DNA of 64,000 bases from Begonia masoniana (lineage: Eukaryota; Streptophyta; Magnoliopsida; Cucurbitales; Begoniaceae), in NCBI GenBank assembly GCA_022432975.1, contig CM039506.1, positions 16,814,121 through 16,878,120 of the forward strand, written 5' to 3'. The stretch's first letter is position 1. The number at the start of each line of letters is the position of its first letter. The notes beneath the pieces are model-generated. The model made no database searches and was not told where the DNA came from. It saw only the letters and a list, made by a program, of their open reading frames with translations. Position numbers and translations under genes: made by a program. Shown here one piece after another: positions 10,440-22,338 of the stretch.

Positions 10440-13400
10440 TCCCATTTCCCGACAATGCCACACTTGTACACGAGTGAGAGACAGAGATGGGAATTGTTAG
10501 GTAACAAGAATGGAAATTTCGCCACCTGATTTTGAGCTATGCTTTTCTTTAATGGCGATTTTACGAGAGGGGAAACAGGGGAAGAAAGCACAGACCAGGA
10601 ATCATTAGATCAGTCGGAGCTAAAAACAGCATCGGCGACTCCATTTGGCCATCCCGGAACTTGATAGAATCCTCTCCTTACGGCGGTTTTACCGCCATTG
10701 AAATCGGCGTTCGACGGCTCAAGTATCAGACTGTAACAGTCATTTAAATTATCCTGCGAGTGCGAGTAAAAAGTCCAGTAATCAGTACAAGACCATCCCC
10801 ACCGGATAAACATTGCTTCAAATGCGATATTATTGAAGGAAAGCTACCTACTTTTCTCATTTTAAGAATACCCAGAACCTGATTCTTGTATTCCATTGAT
10901 TTACGGGGCTCTATCTCGTCTAAAACTCTCACCGTTGCAGCGGCAGCCATGGCAGAAGGAAGATAACTCACAGATCTTGAATCTGACAGAAATAAAATGA
11001 TAATCACACCCAATTAAAAATAATCACGGTTTTGTTGAAGAATGGATGCTAACCTGCGAGTATGAGAGAAGAAGACTATCGAAAAGACTAAGAAACTCAT
11101 TATATAAATTGGTCTTTAATACGATCTTCCTGGCAATGAGATTCATAAATGAATATGGAGTTACTGGATGCATCCGCCATTGAAGAGCAGAAAGAACAAG
11201 AAGCTCCATTCTCTGAATCGTTTTCCCTTCAAAAACAAATTCTGTCTGCTCTACCTGAAACAATAACACTTCCTCTGAAGATCCAGATGATCGTGTCTAG
11301 ATTTTGACTCAATCTAATAATTTATTTTTAGCTTGACTTTTTTATTTCAGTTTCCTGCATCTCAGAAATGGAAGCAAAACCGAGAGTAAAAATGGAGTGA
11401 GAGTGAGAATCAAGTACTTGACGATCGAGAAGAAGAGGGACTTGGGTTTCTTCCACTTTCGCTGCAAGTGAGAGGCAAGCAACAGAAACGAGTTGATTTA
11501 TCCATGGCTTCTCTCTGTTGGTTTTCGAGGTTCCTACGCATGGCGGAATTCACTATTATTCATAATAATAGTGACATGCGTTACCCTGTGACTTTAAAAC
11601 TATTTTAAAATCATCAAAAAATTATAAATTGGATCGTTAGTCTAAAAGAAATTATTTTTGATAAATATGTAATTTTTCAAAATGTAAACAATTTACATTG
11701 AGAAAAATTATTAGAATTTAGATTGGGAAATAATAAAAGGAAATACCTTTTTGGAGCAACGCTTTTACTCAGGTACTCTCGTCTGATCTTAACAGCTTTA
11801 ACTCAGGATCAGGTATTATTCCCGAAAACTTTGATACCGTCGAGTCTTCTCTGAAGATCTTTACACTTAAATCTCCTGACGTGTGGGCTTCTCTCTTACA
11901 AGAATAACACACTCATATATTTGTGGAGAGACGTGTTCTCAACACATGAGACGTCTCTCTTCGATCTTAGAAAACGATTTTCTAAAACCGAATACAGAAA
12001 AGTCACACCTTTTCTCTCTAGGGATTTGTTTTTCGGTCGTTCACAGTCGTTTTGGTTCATCCTCCTGCCAAATCACATTTGACAATTTTTATAGATCTGT
12101 TTTAAAATTAATATTTAGATTTATTTTAATAAAAACTAATTTTTTAAAAAATAAATCTTATCTAATCAAATCTAATTTGATAGAAGTTGATTTATCTAAT
12201 AAATCAATTTATTAATTAATCATATAATCTAAAAACAGTTTTTAGAATATATTTATGAAAACTACTTTTCAAGATAATCTCATCTCATGAGATTCTTCAG
12301 ATCTACTTTTAAATAGTAAACAAACTATAAGTCAACTGTAGATCAAATCTAATTTGATCAGATTTTCCAGATCTATTTTTATTCAAATTTCAAAAAATCT
12401 GATATTATAGTTTGTTACATAACCACTTTAAATTTGAAGATCAAATCTCATCTGATGAGATTCTTCAAATCTAATTCAAATCCTTTAAAAATATCTCATC
12501 TAATAAGATATTTTATTTTGAATAACAATATATTTATTTGAGTGTTTATAAATGATTAATCCTTATTAATCATTTATATATTTATTCTTATAACATGGAA
12601 ATTAAATAGTGATATAAGATAACAGAGGGACCGATGGACCTATAGTTCTAAGCTCCAATAATATTTGTTAATTAATATAAACTCTTTATATTAAATAACA
12701 CAATTATTAACTCTAGAGTAATTCCACTAAATACCTAGAGTTGCACTCTTAGAACTATAGAATATATTTACTCAAAGTAATGTCCATTGATATAGTCATT
12801 ACATATGTATTAATCCTCCATTAAGATTCGTAATAGAGCTAGGTATAAAATCCGTTAACCTCTCATATTACATCTTTATCCTTGACTACCATTAGTTCTT
12901 GATTGAATAATTAATTCATAACATTTATGAATTTGCGCGCTAATTATTCAATCCCTGAACTAACAAACAAGGGAATCTTATATTATGGATTTCATTGTAT
13001 CAATGTTAGCATTCCCAGCTACTCATTTAATTTATTCCCAAAATACAAGGTTTATGTAATGCAACTCATACAAAACTATACCGAGTAAATCAAAGAATAA
13101 ATTAAAATGAAATAGGAGTCTACTAAATACAATGAATTAAGATCATACATATATGACCATCATTATGATAAAATTAATTGTTCTTCATTTAACGGATATT
13201 ATAAGAACAATATAATTTCATCTGGTCCAGTCCTATATAATCATATTATATAAAATACAATCACTTTATGTCACTACATATATAGTCGGGATTTGACTAT
13301 ACGTTCTCAACGAAGTGAACTGTATTTATGACTTTATTAATTTGAAGATCCTATACTTCAAATATAAGTCATGGACTATTGTGATTATTTCTTTTTAAAT

Positions 13401-13909
13401 TTAATCCCACATATATCAACATATATGTAAATTTAAAATTGCACAAATAATCAAGGATTTTCTTTGAATTTATAAAGCATATCGAATAATGCAAACATAA
13501 AAATTAATCATAAAATTTATTTATTAATTACAGCAATAAAAATGTTGATAACATTTACTTGTTGGGCACATTATTTCCAACACTCTCTGTGAAACTGCAG
13601 ACTAGACAAGAACCGATCGAGGTAGTTGATGGCTAAAAAGGCGGTCAAAGCTGAGAATCCCAACTTCACAGCCTCAGAGCGAGCCAAACACAGAACTGCA
13701 TCACATTTGAAATTTTCAACAATCTGACGTTGGTGTTCTTCTTCTTCTTTGGAGATTAGAGAGAGAAGCTCTTCTTCTTCTTCTTCACGTTCATCTTCTT
13801 CTTCGTCTTCGTCTTTCTCCCATCTCTCTTCGTAACAGTAGAGAGAGTCTAAAACGAACAAACTCTTCTGTCGCTCTTCTTCTGTTTCTTCACTTTTAAC
13901 AACCGCCAT
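10440..13909 (-). pseudogene. CYCD3: CYCD3-type D cyclin pseudogene, interrupted by a solo LTR
   Basis: D cyclins pair with CDKA to phosphorylate retinoblastoma-related protein at G1/S. Exon 1 starts at ATG 13909 and has the Rb-binding LxCxE motif as LYCYE, an acidic stretch, ELLSLISKEEEEHQ and GFSALTAFLAINYLDRFLSS. After the solo LTR it resumes at 11515-11418 as [20 protein letters not shown] and [13 protein letters not shown]. Exon 2 (11254-11054) reads VEQTEFVFEGKTIQRMELLV. Exon 3 (10982-10852) reads DSRSVSYLPSAMAAAATVRV. Exon 4 starts at 10753 with NDCYSLILE and later VPGWPNGVADAVFSSD. The lesions are a missing ~10-codon piece before GFSALTA, the LTR in exon 1, an apparent one-base loss at the end of exon 2, and TGA at 10612-10610, after which SNDSWSV-type C-terminal coding continues. 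The far 3' limit is approximate. Confidence 0.92.
11516..13582 (-). mobile_element. Solo LTR, Ty1/copia type, inserted in CYCD3 exon 1
   Basis: The 2,067-bp insert starts TGTTGG and ends CCAACA, with 5-bp target duplications CTCTC at 11511-11515 and 13583-13587. Read on the minus strand it starts TGTTGGAAATAATGTGCCC, wording typical of long Tork/Angela-type copia LTRs. There is no primer-binding site, polypurine tract or coding sequence, so it is a solo LTR left by recombination. The body is AT-rich, with several imperfect palindromes around GATCAAATCT (about 12340-12480). Confidence 0.85.
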
Positions 13910-14400
13910 CTTCCAGAAAGAGGATGATCAAAGCCAAGAAGAACTCATTACTTTCTCTCTCATTCTCTCTTTCTGGGGGTTTGCAACAGCCAACCGAGGA
14001 CTGGACGATGAAAATGGCGAAGCAGAGAAATAGCGAGAGACTTTAAGGAAGCAAGCATGGTAGGCTTCACGGTTGTCTTTTTATATGTAAATACTCGGGT
14101 GTAATTTCTAGATCAGAAGAGGGGTATCTACGTAAATGTGGTACACTTTACCATTACGCTTCACTGGTTTTTTTTACATAAGATGAGCAGGCACCAACAT
14201 TCTCATTCCAACCACATATAGATTCTACAAGTACAAGACGAACCACATCAGACCAAACCAATGGATGTTTCTCGAAAAATACCAACTCCATCTCAATTTC
14301 CAATCACACTCGAGCAGTCCAACACCACGAAGTCCAGCGAGAAAATGAAATTTTTCAAATAATAATTGTAAAAAAGAAGAGCCACCGAAGAACGATGATC
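13910..14400 (-). promoter_or_regulatory. Likely CYCD3 upstream region
   Basis: Upstream of the pseudogene ATG on the minus strand, a CT-rich leader-like stretch (about 13930-13980) is followed by a possible TATA element in TTACATATAAAAAGACAACC (minus strand, near 14090). Nothing else is recognisable before the 3' end of the neighbouring gene. Confidence 0.35.
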
Positions 14401-14490
14401 GAAGTCTGAAATTTCACTTCACTTTGTCGTCTTCCCCACTCAGAAGCAAGCGTCCAAGAGGAGGCAGCAGCAGCAGAGATGCTGCAAATA

Positions 14491-15231
14491 TCAGTGCTTC
14501 ACCAACTTTGAGGAGTCAATCAATTTGAAATTGACGTAAGCATGTCTATCCTCCCAGTATTTACAATAATCCTCCCAGTATTTACAATAATCAGGTGATT
14601 CAGGAGGTGAATGATCAGGTGATCGATCCGAGATTGGCTGCTCCAGCATCTCTTCCAAGAGTCTGGGAGGGCTCTCAGGCTACAACAAAAGCAGCAAAGA
14701 CGTTCATAAAAATGAAAAACAGAAAATTTAAAATGGAAGAGATGAAACAAACACTAATCCTTTCAAGAAATGACAGCTCTTTGGGACAACCTAAAGGAAA
14801 AAACAAAAACAACACACAAGTAATAAGGAGATTTAAGCGCATCAATATTAAAGTAAATTGTATTCATTGACTTTTTTAGTTACCATTAACAAGTCCAACG
14901 GTCATGGGAAAATGATCCATGTGGTGTTGGGTTCTGATGTTTTGTGCTTTGATGCATTTGCGATGATCATGGAGAAATCCTCCATATTCAATGTCTTTTT
15001 CATTAAATGGCTCCGCAGGTAGTTTTATGCTATGTTTCTTCCTTGATGCTTGGTTTGAAATGTCTGACAGAACTTTTCTAGGACCAGTGTCAGCCTTCGA
15101 AATCTTCTTCTTCGTGACCATTTTTTCTGAAGCCTCCTTTACAGATGGATGTCCAGAATTTGATAAGCCATCAAGAGATTTTCTTCCACTAAACGTAAGC
15201 CCGCCTTTCTTCATGGCAGCTGCTGAATGTC
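14491..15231 (-). CDS. PANS1: PATRONUS-like securin, exons 2-4
   Basis: Plant PATRONUS proteins protect centromeric cohesion by restraining separase and are degraded through APC/C. With exon 1 at 34802-34844 the gene encodes 205 residues. Exon 2 (15231-14884) has two destruction-box-like motifs, RKSLDGLSN and RKVLSDISN (RxxLxxxxN), then the conserved GGFLHDHRKCIKAQ block and MDHFPMTVGLVN. Exon 3 (14790-14753) reads CPKELSFLERIS. Exon 4 (14679-14491) reads PESPPRLLEEMLEQ, SPDHSPPESPDYCKYWED and FKLIDSSKLVKH, then TGA. Donors are GTAACT and GTTTGT, acceptors TTTAG and TGTAG, and all phases agree (43+348+38+189 bases). A 21-base direct duplication (14552-14593) repeats seven codons in frame. The length is close to that of known family members. 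The family name is from memory of these motifs; the exon structure is read directly. Confidence 0.78.
14552..14593 (-). repeat. In-frame 21-bp tandem duplication in PATRONUS-like exon 4
   Basis: Two exact copies of a 21-base unit (CCTCCCAGTATTTACAATAA plus T on +) repeat the residues DYCKYWE. The frame is preserved. Confidence 0.9.
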
Positions 15232-15307
15232 CTAAATAACAAGATCAAGATTATACAAAAACAGAAAATTCTTTATAAAACACTAAACTGTAACGACAGA
15301 TTGCACA

Positions 15308-15312
15308 CCGCA
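15308..15312. repeat. Target-site duplication of the 15313-34800 nest, left
   Basis: CCGCA, matching 34801-34805. Confidence 0.9.
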
Positions 15313-17398
15313 TGTAACGCCCCAATTTAAAATCCTTAATTTGAAACCCTAATTTTGAAAACTCTAGAATTTTTCCCCAAATTGAATTTTGAAATCGAGC
15401 GTTAAATCAAAATTTTAAAACTTAAAACATATTAATTGAAAACTTAATTAATACGGAAGCTTTGAACTCTTGAAACCAACACATAATTAAAACAATAAAT
15501 AAAACTTTATTTAATGATAAAAATTCCATCATAAGTTTGAAAGTCTTAAATTAAAACAAAGCATTAATTATCTTTTGAAAAAAATAAGGCATACTAATTT
15601 AAATCACTTTCTTCGAAATTCACAATATTATCTTCATCTGTATGCTCGCTTGCCACTGGAGTATTCTCAATTGCAGCAATTTCTTCCTCAGTCAAAAACT
15701 CACCTACATCACAAGTTTAAAACAAAAAGGTGAGAAAAACTCAGTAAGTGGAATACGTGCAAAACTTTTACTTTTACTTTTACTTTTACCGAATCCTGTT
15801 AAGACTTAGTCATCTCATTGTCGTTCAGGCATCGTCATCTTTTACTTTTAATTTTAACGATCAAGCTCACCATCTCACTGTCGTTCAGGCTTTTGCTATC
15901 ACGTTAAAACATATGCTCAAGCTCACCATCTCACTGTCGTTCAGGCTTTTGCTATCGCATTTCTTTTACTTTTTCATACACATGCAAATAACCTATCTAT
16001 TTTATCTTTTAAACTATTCTACGTCGATATTCTAACCTACGTGCGCAATCATCGAAAACGTGTGATAATAATAAAATAATATTTATATCTTGTGATGTAG
16101 GGCCGTAGCCAAAACTTGTATTTCACTTACTTGGATTCCGAGCAATAAGCGTTTATCGGGATTTTTCCAAAATTTCCAAAATAATACCCTGCTCAAATCA
16201 AATCTTGATTTTAAATTCCTACTTAATAAATCCAATTCTAAACTAATTTGAGCAGAAATTACTTACGGTGTGTTATTGGGTCAGATCGGCTCGGTTGGAT
16301 CGGTTCAGATCGAATCGGACGGTTCCAAAATCTTTTCTGCCTAATTCGAATAAAAATATTAAAATCCCACTTAATTCAATCCAACTTTAAAAGAATTCAG
16401 GCAGAAATTCTTACCGGATAAATTTTCTATCGGTCCAGGTTGATTTGGGTCGAAAAATCGGGTCAAGTCGGGTCCGGTTCGGGTCGGGTGAACAGTACTC
16501 GGGTCGGGTCACTATTGGTCCGGTTCGGTTCGGGTCAGCTTGGTTCGGTTTGGTTTGGTCTGGGCTAAACCGGTTCGGGTTGGTTTGCTGCTGGTTTGGT
16601 TCAGGTTTTTAAAACAAAACCAATCCTTCCTTTCTCCTTCTTCTTCGATCGCGATTTCTGCAGAGTGAGAAGGAGAGTGTGAGACAGAGAGGAAAACGGA
16701 GGGGGAGGGAGAGAGCACGATCGGAGAAAACTTACGCCGGTCGAAAGTTCTTTCGGGTGAAGAGCTGCGTTGGTCGGAGAAGATTCGGCCGAGAGGTTTC
16801 TTCTCGTCAGAGGAAGATTCGTCGCGTCGGAGAGCTCGGCTGTTTCCTTCAGAACGTCGCCGGTGACTGAAGAGAGGGAGAGAGCTTCGTCGGAGTTTCT
16901 GTCGGGAAAGGATTTCCATCGGAGGCTGAACAGTGGTCGAAGCTCGCTGATTGCTATTTCAGAAGGCCGAGGTAAGTTCTTCTTCTCTGTTGAAGAACTC
17001 GGGAAGAGCTGTGGTGTGAAACTTCTACCACCCGAAGGCTCTATTTATAGGGGAGGAATAGCCCCGCGCCCAACCGAGAAATTCGCGATTCCACGGATTA
17101 TCCGAGCTACAAATCCTCCAGCTCGGATTTTCTGCGTTTCTAGTTTTGATCCCTCACTCGAACTTGGTCACCAATCCAGACCAAGTTCATGCTGGATATC
17201 AACTTCCAAATTGGGCTGATTGCTAAAAATCAGCAATCAGATTTCTTCATCGGATTTTTCTTCTCTGCTTCTGAACCAAAATCAGACTAGGTTCATCCAA
17301 TTTTGATTCCCCAAAATCCGAATTGATTGATTGCATTTGATTTGGGAATATTTCGAATTGAAATTGGGAATTTTCCAATTAAATTTCTAATTGTTACA
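15313..17398 (-). repeat. Gypsy 3' LTR (2,086 bp)
   Basis: It pairs with 32745-34800 and is nearly identical. The main difference is a 30-bp loss in the other copy within the GGTTCGG-rich stretch near 16530-16560. It contains a 38-bp direct repeat at period 56 (15863 and 15919, CATCTCACTGTCGTTCAGGC), TTTTAC iterations near 15770, and a long GGGTCGG/GGTTCGG low-complexity run (16270-16600). Open frames on either strand inside it look like by-products. Confidence 0.93.
17041..17049 (-). promoter_or_regulatory. TATA box in gypsy LTR
   Basis: TATAAATAG on the minus strand, about 350 bases into the LTR in element orientation. The other LTR has the same box at 34443-34451. Transcription would start near 17015 and leave an R-U5 leader of roughly 1.7 kb. 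Confidence 0.6.
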
Positions 17399-17417
17399 AT
17401 CTTCCCTCCTTAAAAGA
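17399..17417 (-). other. Gypsy polypurine tract
   Basis: Minus-strand TCTTTTAAGGAGGGAAGAT directly precedes the 3' LTR and is the plus-strand DNA priming site. Confidence 0.85.
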
Positions 17418-17443
17418 AATTTCGTCCTCGAAATTTAAAACAA

Positions 17444-20400
17444 TTACATAAATAACTCAGGGTAGGTCTTCCTCATGTCATCTTCTCTTTCCCAAGTTGC
17501 CTCCTCAATGTTCCGATTCTTCCAAAGCACTCTTACAAGTGTGACCTTCTTATTCCTTAGTTCTCTTTCTTCGACGTCTATAATTTGGGTTGGTCTTTCT
17601 TCATATGACAGATCAGGGTTGATTGAGAAGTCAAGCGATCTCGATGGTAAGACATGTGAGGGGTCTGGAACATATTTCTTCAACATCGAGACATGAAAGA
17701 CATTGTGCACATGCTTGAACGAATCTGGTAAGTCCAACTGGTAAGCAACTTCTCCTATTCTTTTCGTGATTTCGAATGGGCCTGTGAATCTTGGACTCAG
17801 TTTCCCTTTCTTTCCAAAGCGCATAACACCTCTCATTGGCGAGATTTTCAGGAAAACTTGATCTCCCACAGCAAACTCTAACTTTCTTCGTCTCCTATCA
17901 GCATAACTCTTCTGTCTACTCTGAGCCGTGAGAATTCTCTTTCGGATTATTGTAACGATCTCAGCGGTCTGTCTCAAAATATCTGGCCCAACAAGTACTC
18001 CTTCGCCCACTTCGTCCCAATGTACTGGAGATCTGCATTTTCTACCATAAAGAGCTTCATAAGGTGCCATCCCAATCGAAGCTTGATAACTATTGTTGTA
18101 GGCGAACTCCACCAATGACAAATTCTTACTCCAATTTCTTTGAAAGTCAATAGCACATGCCCGTAACATATCCTCCAAGGTTTGAATCGTCCTTTCCGAT
18201 TGTCCATCTGTTTGAGGGTGGAAAGCTGTACTGAAGTTCAACTGAGTACCCATAGCCTTCTGCATACTCTTCCAAAATTTCGAGGTAAAGCGAGGATCCC
18301 GATCAGACACAATAGAAACAGGCGTACCATGTAATCTGATAATCTCCTGAACATAAAGCTGAGCATACTGATCCATGGTATAGGTAGTCTTCACAGGAAG
18401 GAAATGTGCTGATTTTGTCAATCGATCCACTATCACCCAAATGGAGTCGTGACCCTTAAGCGTCTTAGGAAGTCCCACTACAAAGTCCATAGTAATGTGC
18501 TCCCATTTCCATTGAGGCACCATAAGTGGTTGCAAAGTACCCGCAGGCCGTTGATGTTCCGCTTTGACTTGTTGACAAGTGAGACACTTCTCTACAAATT
18601 TGGCTACATCCACCTTCATTCCACGCCACCAATAATGTTGTTTCAAATCTCGATACATTTTTGTTGATCCAGGATGTACCGAGTAAGGGGTTGAATGTGC
18701 TTCCTTTAATATAGCCTCTTTTAATTCTGCATCATCTGGTATACACCATCTCTTCTTAAACTGGATAATTCCACTATCAGATACAGAAAACTCAGAAACT
18801 TTTCCTGCCTCCAAATCACTTCTAACCTTGCAAATAAAAGCATCTCCTCGCTGTTTCTCCTTTATCTGTTCCAGCAAACTTGGTTGAAGCGTCATAGCAG
18901 ACAATCTCTCCAGTAACCCATATGGCACAACTTCAATGTTAGATCTATGCATCTCCTCGGTTAACTGTTCTAGAATCAGTCGCAATGAAGAAATTTGAGA
19001 TGATGCTCTTCTACTCAAAGCATCAGCTACAACATTAGCTTTGCCAGGATGATAGATTATTTCGCAGTCATAGTCCTTTACTAGTTCCAACCATCTGCGT
19101 TGTCTCATGTTCAAGTCCTTCTGGGTTAGAAAGTATTTCAGGCTCTTGTGATCCGTATAAATCTCGCACCGTTCTCCATAAAGATAATGCCTCCAAATCT
19201 TTAAAGCGTGAACTACCGCTGCAAGCTCCAAATCATGAGTTGGGTAGTTCTTCTCGTGTTCCTTCAACTGTCTCGAGGCATAGGCGACCACTTTTCCTTC
19301 TTGCATAAGGACACATCCCAAACCATACTTCGAAGCGTCACTATAAACCACAAACTTTCCTGATCCAGATGGGATAGTGAGTATGGGTGCTGAGACTAAC
19401 CTCTTCTTCAACTCTTGAAAACTTTGCTCGCAATCAACATTCCATAAATACTTGGCTCCTTTCTTTGTTAGCTTCGTAAGCGGGTTGGCCAAAGTTAAAA
19501 AACCTTCCACGAATCTCCGATAATAACCCACAAGACCAAGAAAACTTCTAATTTCAGATGCATTCTTCGGTTGAGGCCATTTAATCACACCTTCAATCTT
19601 TGTTGGGTCCACTGCTACACCCTCCTTTGAAATAATGTGGCCAAGAAAAGCTACATTCTCCATCCAGAATTCACACTTGGAGAACTTTGCATACAACTTC
19701 TCGCGTCTCAACGTAGATAGAATAATCCTTAAATGTTCTTCGTGCTCATTCTTGCTCTTCGAGTAGATAAGGATGTCGTCAATGAAGACTATAACAAAGT
19801 CATCCAAAAATGTCTTGAAAGTCCGATTCATCAGATCCATAAATGCGGCTGGTGCATTACTTAATCCGAACGGCATGACTCGAAATTCAAAGTGGCCATA
19901 TCTTGTACGAAACGCCGTCTTGAACACATCGTCCTCCTTAATTCTCAATTGATGATATCCAGACCTTAGATCAATCTTCGAGAAAACTGCTGCTCCCTTC
20001 AACTGGTCGAATAAGTCATCGATTCTTGGCAGTGGATATTTGTTCTTAATAGTAACTTTGTTGAGCTCTCGGTAATCGATACACATCCTCATCGATCCGT
20101 CCTTTTTCTTCACAAATAAAACCGGAGCTCCCCAAGGTGAGAAACTCGGTTGGATAAATCCTTTTTCTAGTAGATCGTCAAGTTGGGTCTTTAATTCCTT
20201 TAACTCACTCGGTGCCATTCTATAAGGAGCTTTAGAGATCGGCGCCGTTCCAGGTAGCAGCTCAATACTGAATTCCACATCTCTCGCAGGTGGCAATATC
20301 GTCAGGTCATCGAGAAAGACATCAGAAAATTCATTAACTATCGGCACCATATCCAATGTCATCGCTCCGTCAGGTTCAGTACATATAACGCTGGCAAGAA

Positions 20401-21411
20401 TTCCAACGCATCCAGAATTTAATAAGCTCCGAGCTCGCATAGCTGAAATTACTGGAACTCTTGAACCCTTAGAATTCCCATAAAAGAAAAATGGCTTTAC
20501 TCCAGGTAGTTGAAACTTCACCATTCTCCTTCGACAATCGATGGTTGCATAATGATTGGTAAGCCAATCCATTCCAAGAATAACATCGTAATCATACATT
20601 GCCAAGATAATTAAATCAACTCCCAGTTGATTTTTCCCAATACACACTCGGCACCTTCTAATAATAGAATCGGCAAACATAACTTTGCCTGAAGGTATAG
20701 CTACTCCCATATTATGTTCTAGAGACTCTACTTTAATATCAAACTTCTTAGCATGCTCAAGGGATATAAATGAATGCGTAGCTCCAGAATCAATTAATAT
20801 GCTAGAAGAAATGCAAGAAATAAATATCGAACCTGTCACCACAGATGCATTTCCTTCAGCTTCATCTTTAGTCATGGCAAATACTCTTGCAGTTGTCTTG
20901 GGTTGCTCCTGAGCATTCTTTGGGCAATTGTTAATGTAGTGTCCAGGTTGACCGCATTTAAAACATGTGTTGGCTTGAACACGACACTCTCCAAAATGTG
21001 GCTTCTTGCATGTGGGACACAAAGGTGCATTTGTTGTCGTTGGTTCCTTCTTCACAAACTTGGAAGGTCCTCCAGCAAATTTAGAAGGTCCTCCAGCAGG
21101 TCCACTGTTCATAGGTCGCTTAAATCCAGTTGTTTGCTGTGGTGGAATTCTACCTCGTACAGCTTGAGTCGCATGGCTGTATCTCCTTCGCAATTCCTGG
21201 GCCTTGATAACATCTTTTTCTCCTTGTTCTGCAGCCAGTGATTTCTCCACAACAAATGCGAATGAAGAATTCTTGGAAGTAATCAGTCGAATGTCCTTAA
21301 GTATCTCCGCCCTTAATCCTTGGATAAACCGCTTCACCTTCATAGTCTCGTTACCAGCAATGTGAGGGACGTAACGAGACAATTGCTCAAATTTATGTAA
21401 ATACTCCATAA
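17444..21411 (-). CDS. Gypsy Gag-Pol polyprotein, C-terminal 1,321 codons (rest at 32029-32542)
   Basis: In order, by residue of this piece: Gag end; a [12 protein letters not shown] cluster and a canonical CCHC knuckle [14 protein letters not shown] (~130-165); aspartic protease DSGATHS (~206); RT with the FIDDILIYS catalytic Asp pair (~545); RNase H with [10 protein letters not shown] and the DHKSLKYF region; integrase zinc HHCC ending [18 protein letters not shown] residues in MDFVVGLP (~973), SDRDPRF (~1033) and TDGQSERT (~1068); and a chromodomain ending [18 protein letters not shown]. No stops or frameshifts occur. The copia insertion at the 5-bp site CATAA cuts gag so that the upstream 172 codons lie 10.6 kb away. 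Apart from that cut the element looks coding-competent. The first codons of this piece overlap the target duplication. Confidence 0.95.
21407..21411. repeat. Target-site duplication of the nested copia, left
   Basis: CATAA, matching 32024-32028. Confidence 0.93.
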
Positions 21412-21599
21412 TGTTGACTTAGAGAGTGTTTAAGTCATAATTTGTTTTTGATGATGTCTGTGTGTATTAAATATTCAAGTTGATTATGTGTACTTAATGA
21501 GAATTATAAATATGAGTTTATTTGGAAATACCCTTGAAAAGGGTATTTTAGTTGACTAATGAATCGGTTTGAGTATACAGAGCTAAATAGTAAAACAGG

Positions 21600-22140
21600 C
21601 TTGGATATACCGATAGCTACACAACAAAGAAAAGAAGGCTTCTGCCGATTGAGTTTTCAAGCCACATCTGCCGATGATGTACTCAGCGCCTATATGTTTC
21701 ATCTGCCGATGACGTGTCAAGCTGTTCTTATGCCGATCGCTACACGACAGAGAAGAGAAGTTCCTTGTACCGATGGCGTTTGAAGCTACTTGTTCCGATG
21801 ACGTGTCAATATGCTTCTACCGATGACTATATATATAATAAAATAGAAGCTTCTGCCGATAGCTGTTTCTGAAGACAGATGCCAATGACGTGTCAAAGCA
21901 CTTATATGCTGCAACTGCCGATCGAGTCTGAAGATACATCTGCCGATGATATTTGTAGCAGCTCCTGCCGATTGACTAAACGACAAAAGGAGATGCTGAC
22001 TAAAGCATGCATCTGCCGATGAATTTTCACGTTGCACCTGCCGATGAAGTTTCAAGACACATATGCCGGTGACGTCTGAAGCTTACTCATTCCGATGACG
22101 TGTCAAGTGTTTTGAAGCTACATCTTCCGGTAATCTTCCG
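21600..22140 (+). promoter_or_regulatory. LTR enhancer-like repeats with TGACGTGTCA sites
   Basis: About a dozen short degenerate repeats carry CTGCCGAT or CCGATGACG, and four have the palindrome-like TGACGTGTCA. ACGT-core and TGACG motifs are known plant bZIP binding sites, so a stress- or hormone-responsive promoter is plausible. That function is inference. Confidence 0.5.
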
Positions 22141-22330
22141 CCAGAATTCAAAGTTAGCCGCGAAGCTACAGTGACGTCGTTTTCAGCATTAACTCCAGAC
22201 TTTTAATGGCGATGACGAACAGCGACTCTAAATGCAACGGATATCTGCTACAGTACGGATGCTTCCCAACGGTAACTTTTATCCATTTGAAGAAAGAAGC
22301 ATTCAATTCTGTGAAGAAAAATATACAGAG

Positions 22331-22338
22331 TATTTAAG
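22331..22338 (+). promoter_or_regulatory. TATA-like element in copia 5' LTR
   Basis: TATTTAAG lies just after the repeat block and before the GCTCTCTCT-type leader. The 3' LTR has it at 31532-31539. Confidence 0.5.

Noticed and set aside
14412..14510. Minus-strand frame GEALIFAASLLLLPPLGRLL at the end of the PATRONUS-like gene
   Set aside because: It overlaps exon 4 in another frame and starts without a donor-compatible phase; exon 4 explains the locus better.
16512..16919. 135-codon minus-strand Arg/Ser-rich ORF in the gypsy LTR leader
   Set aside because: Low-complexity GGTTCGG and GAGAGA composition explains it, and a 30-bp deletion in the other LTR falls within the same low-complexity tract.
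16770..17219. 149-codon plus-strand ORF present in both gypsy LTRs (also 34172-34621)
   Set aside because: It is antisense to the element, has no family motif, and its duplication merely follows from LTR identity.
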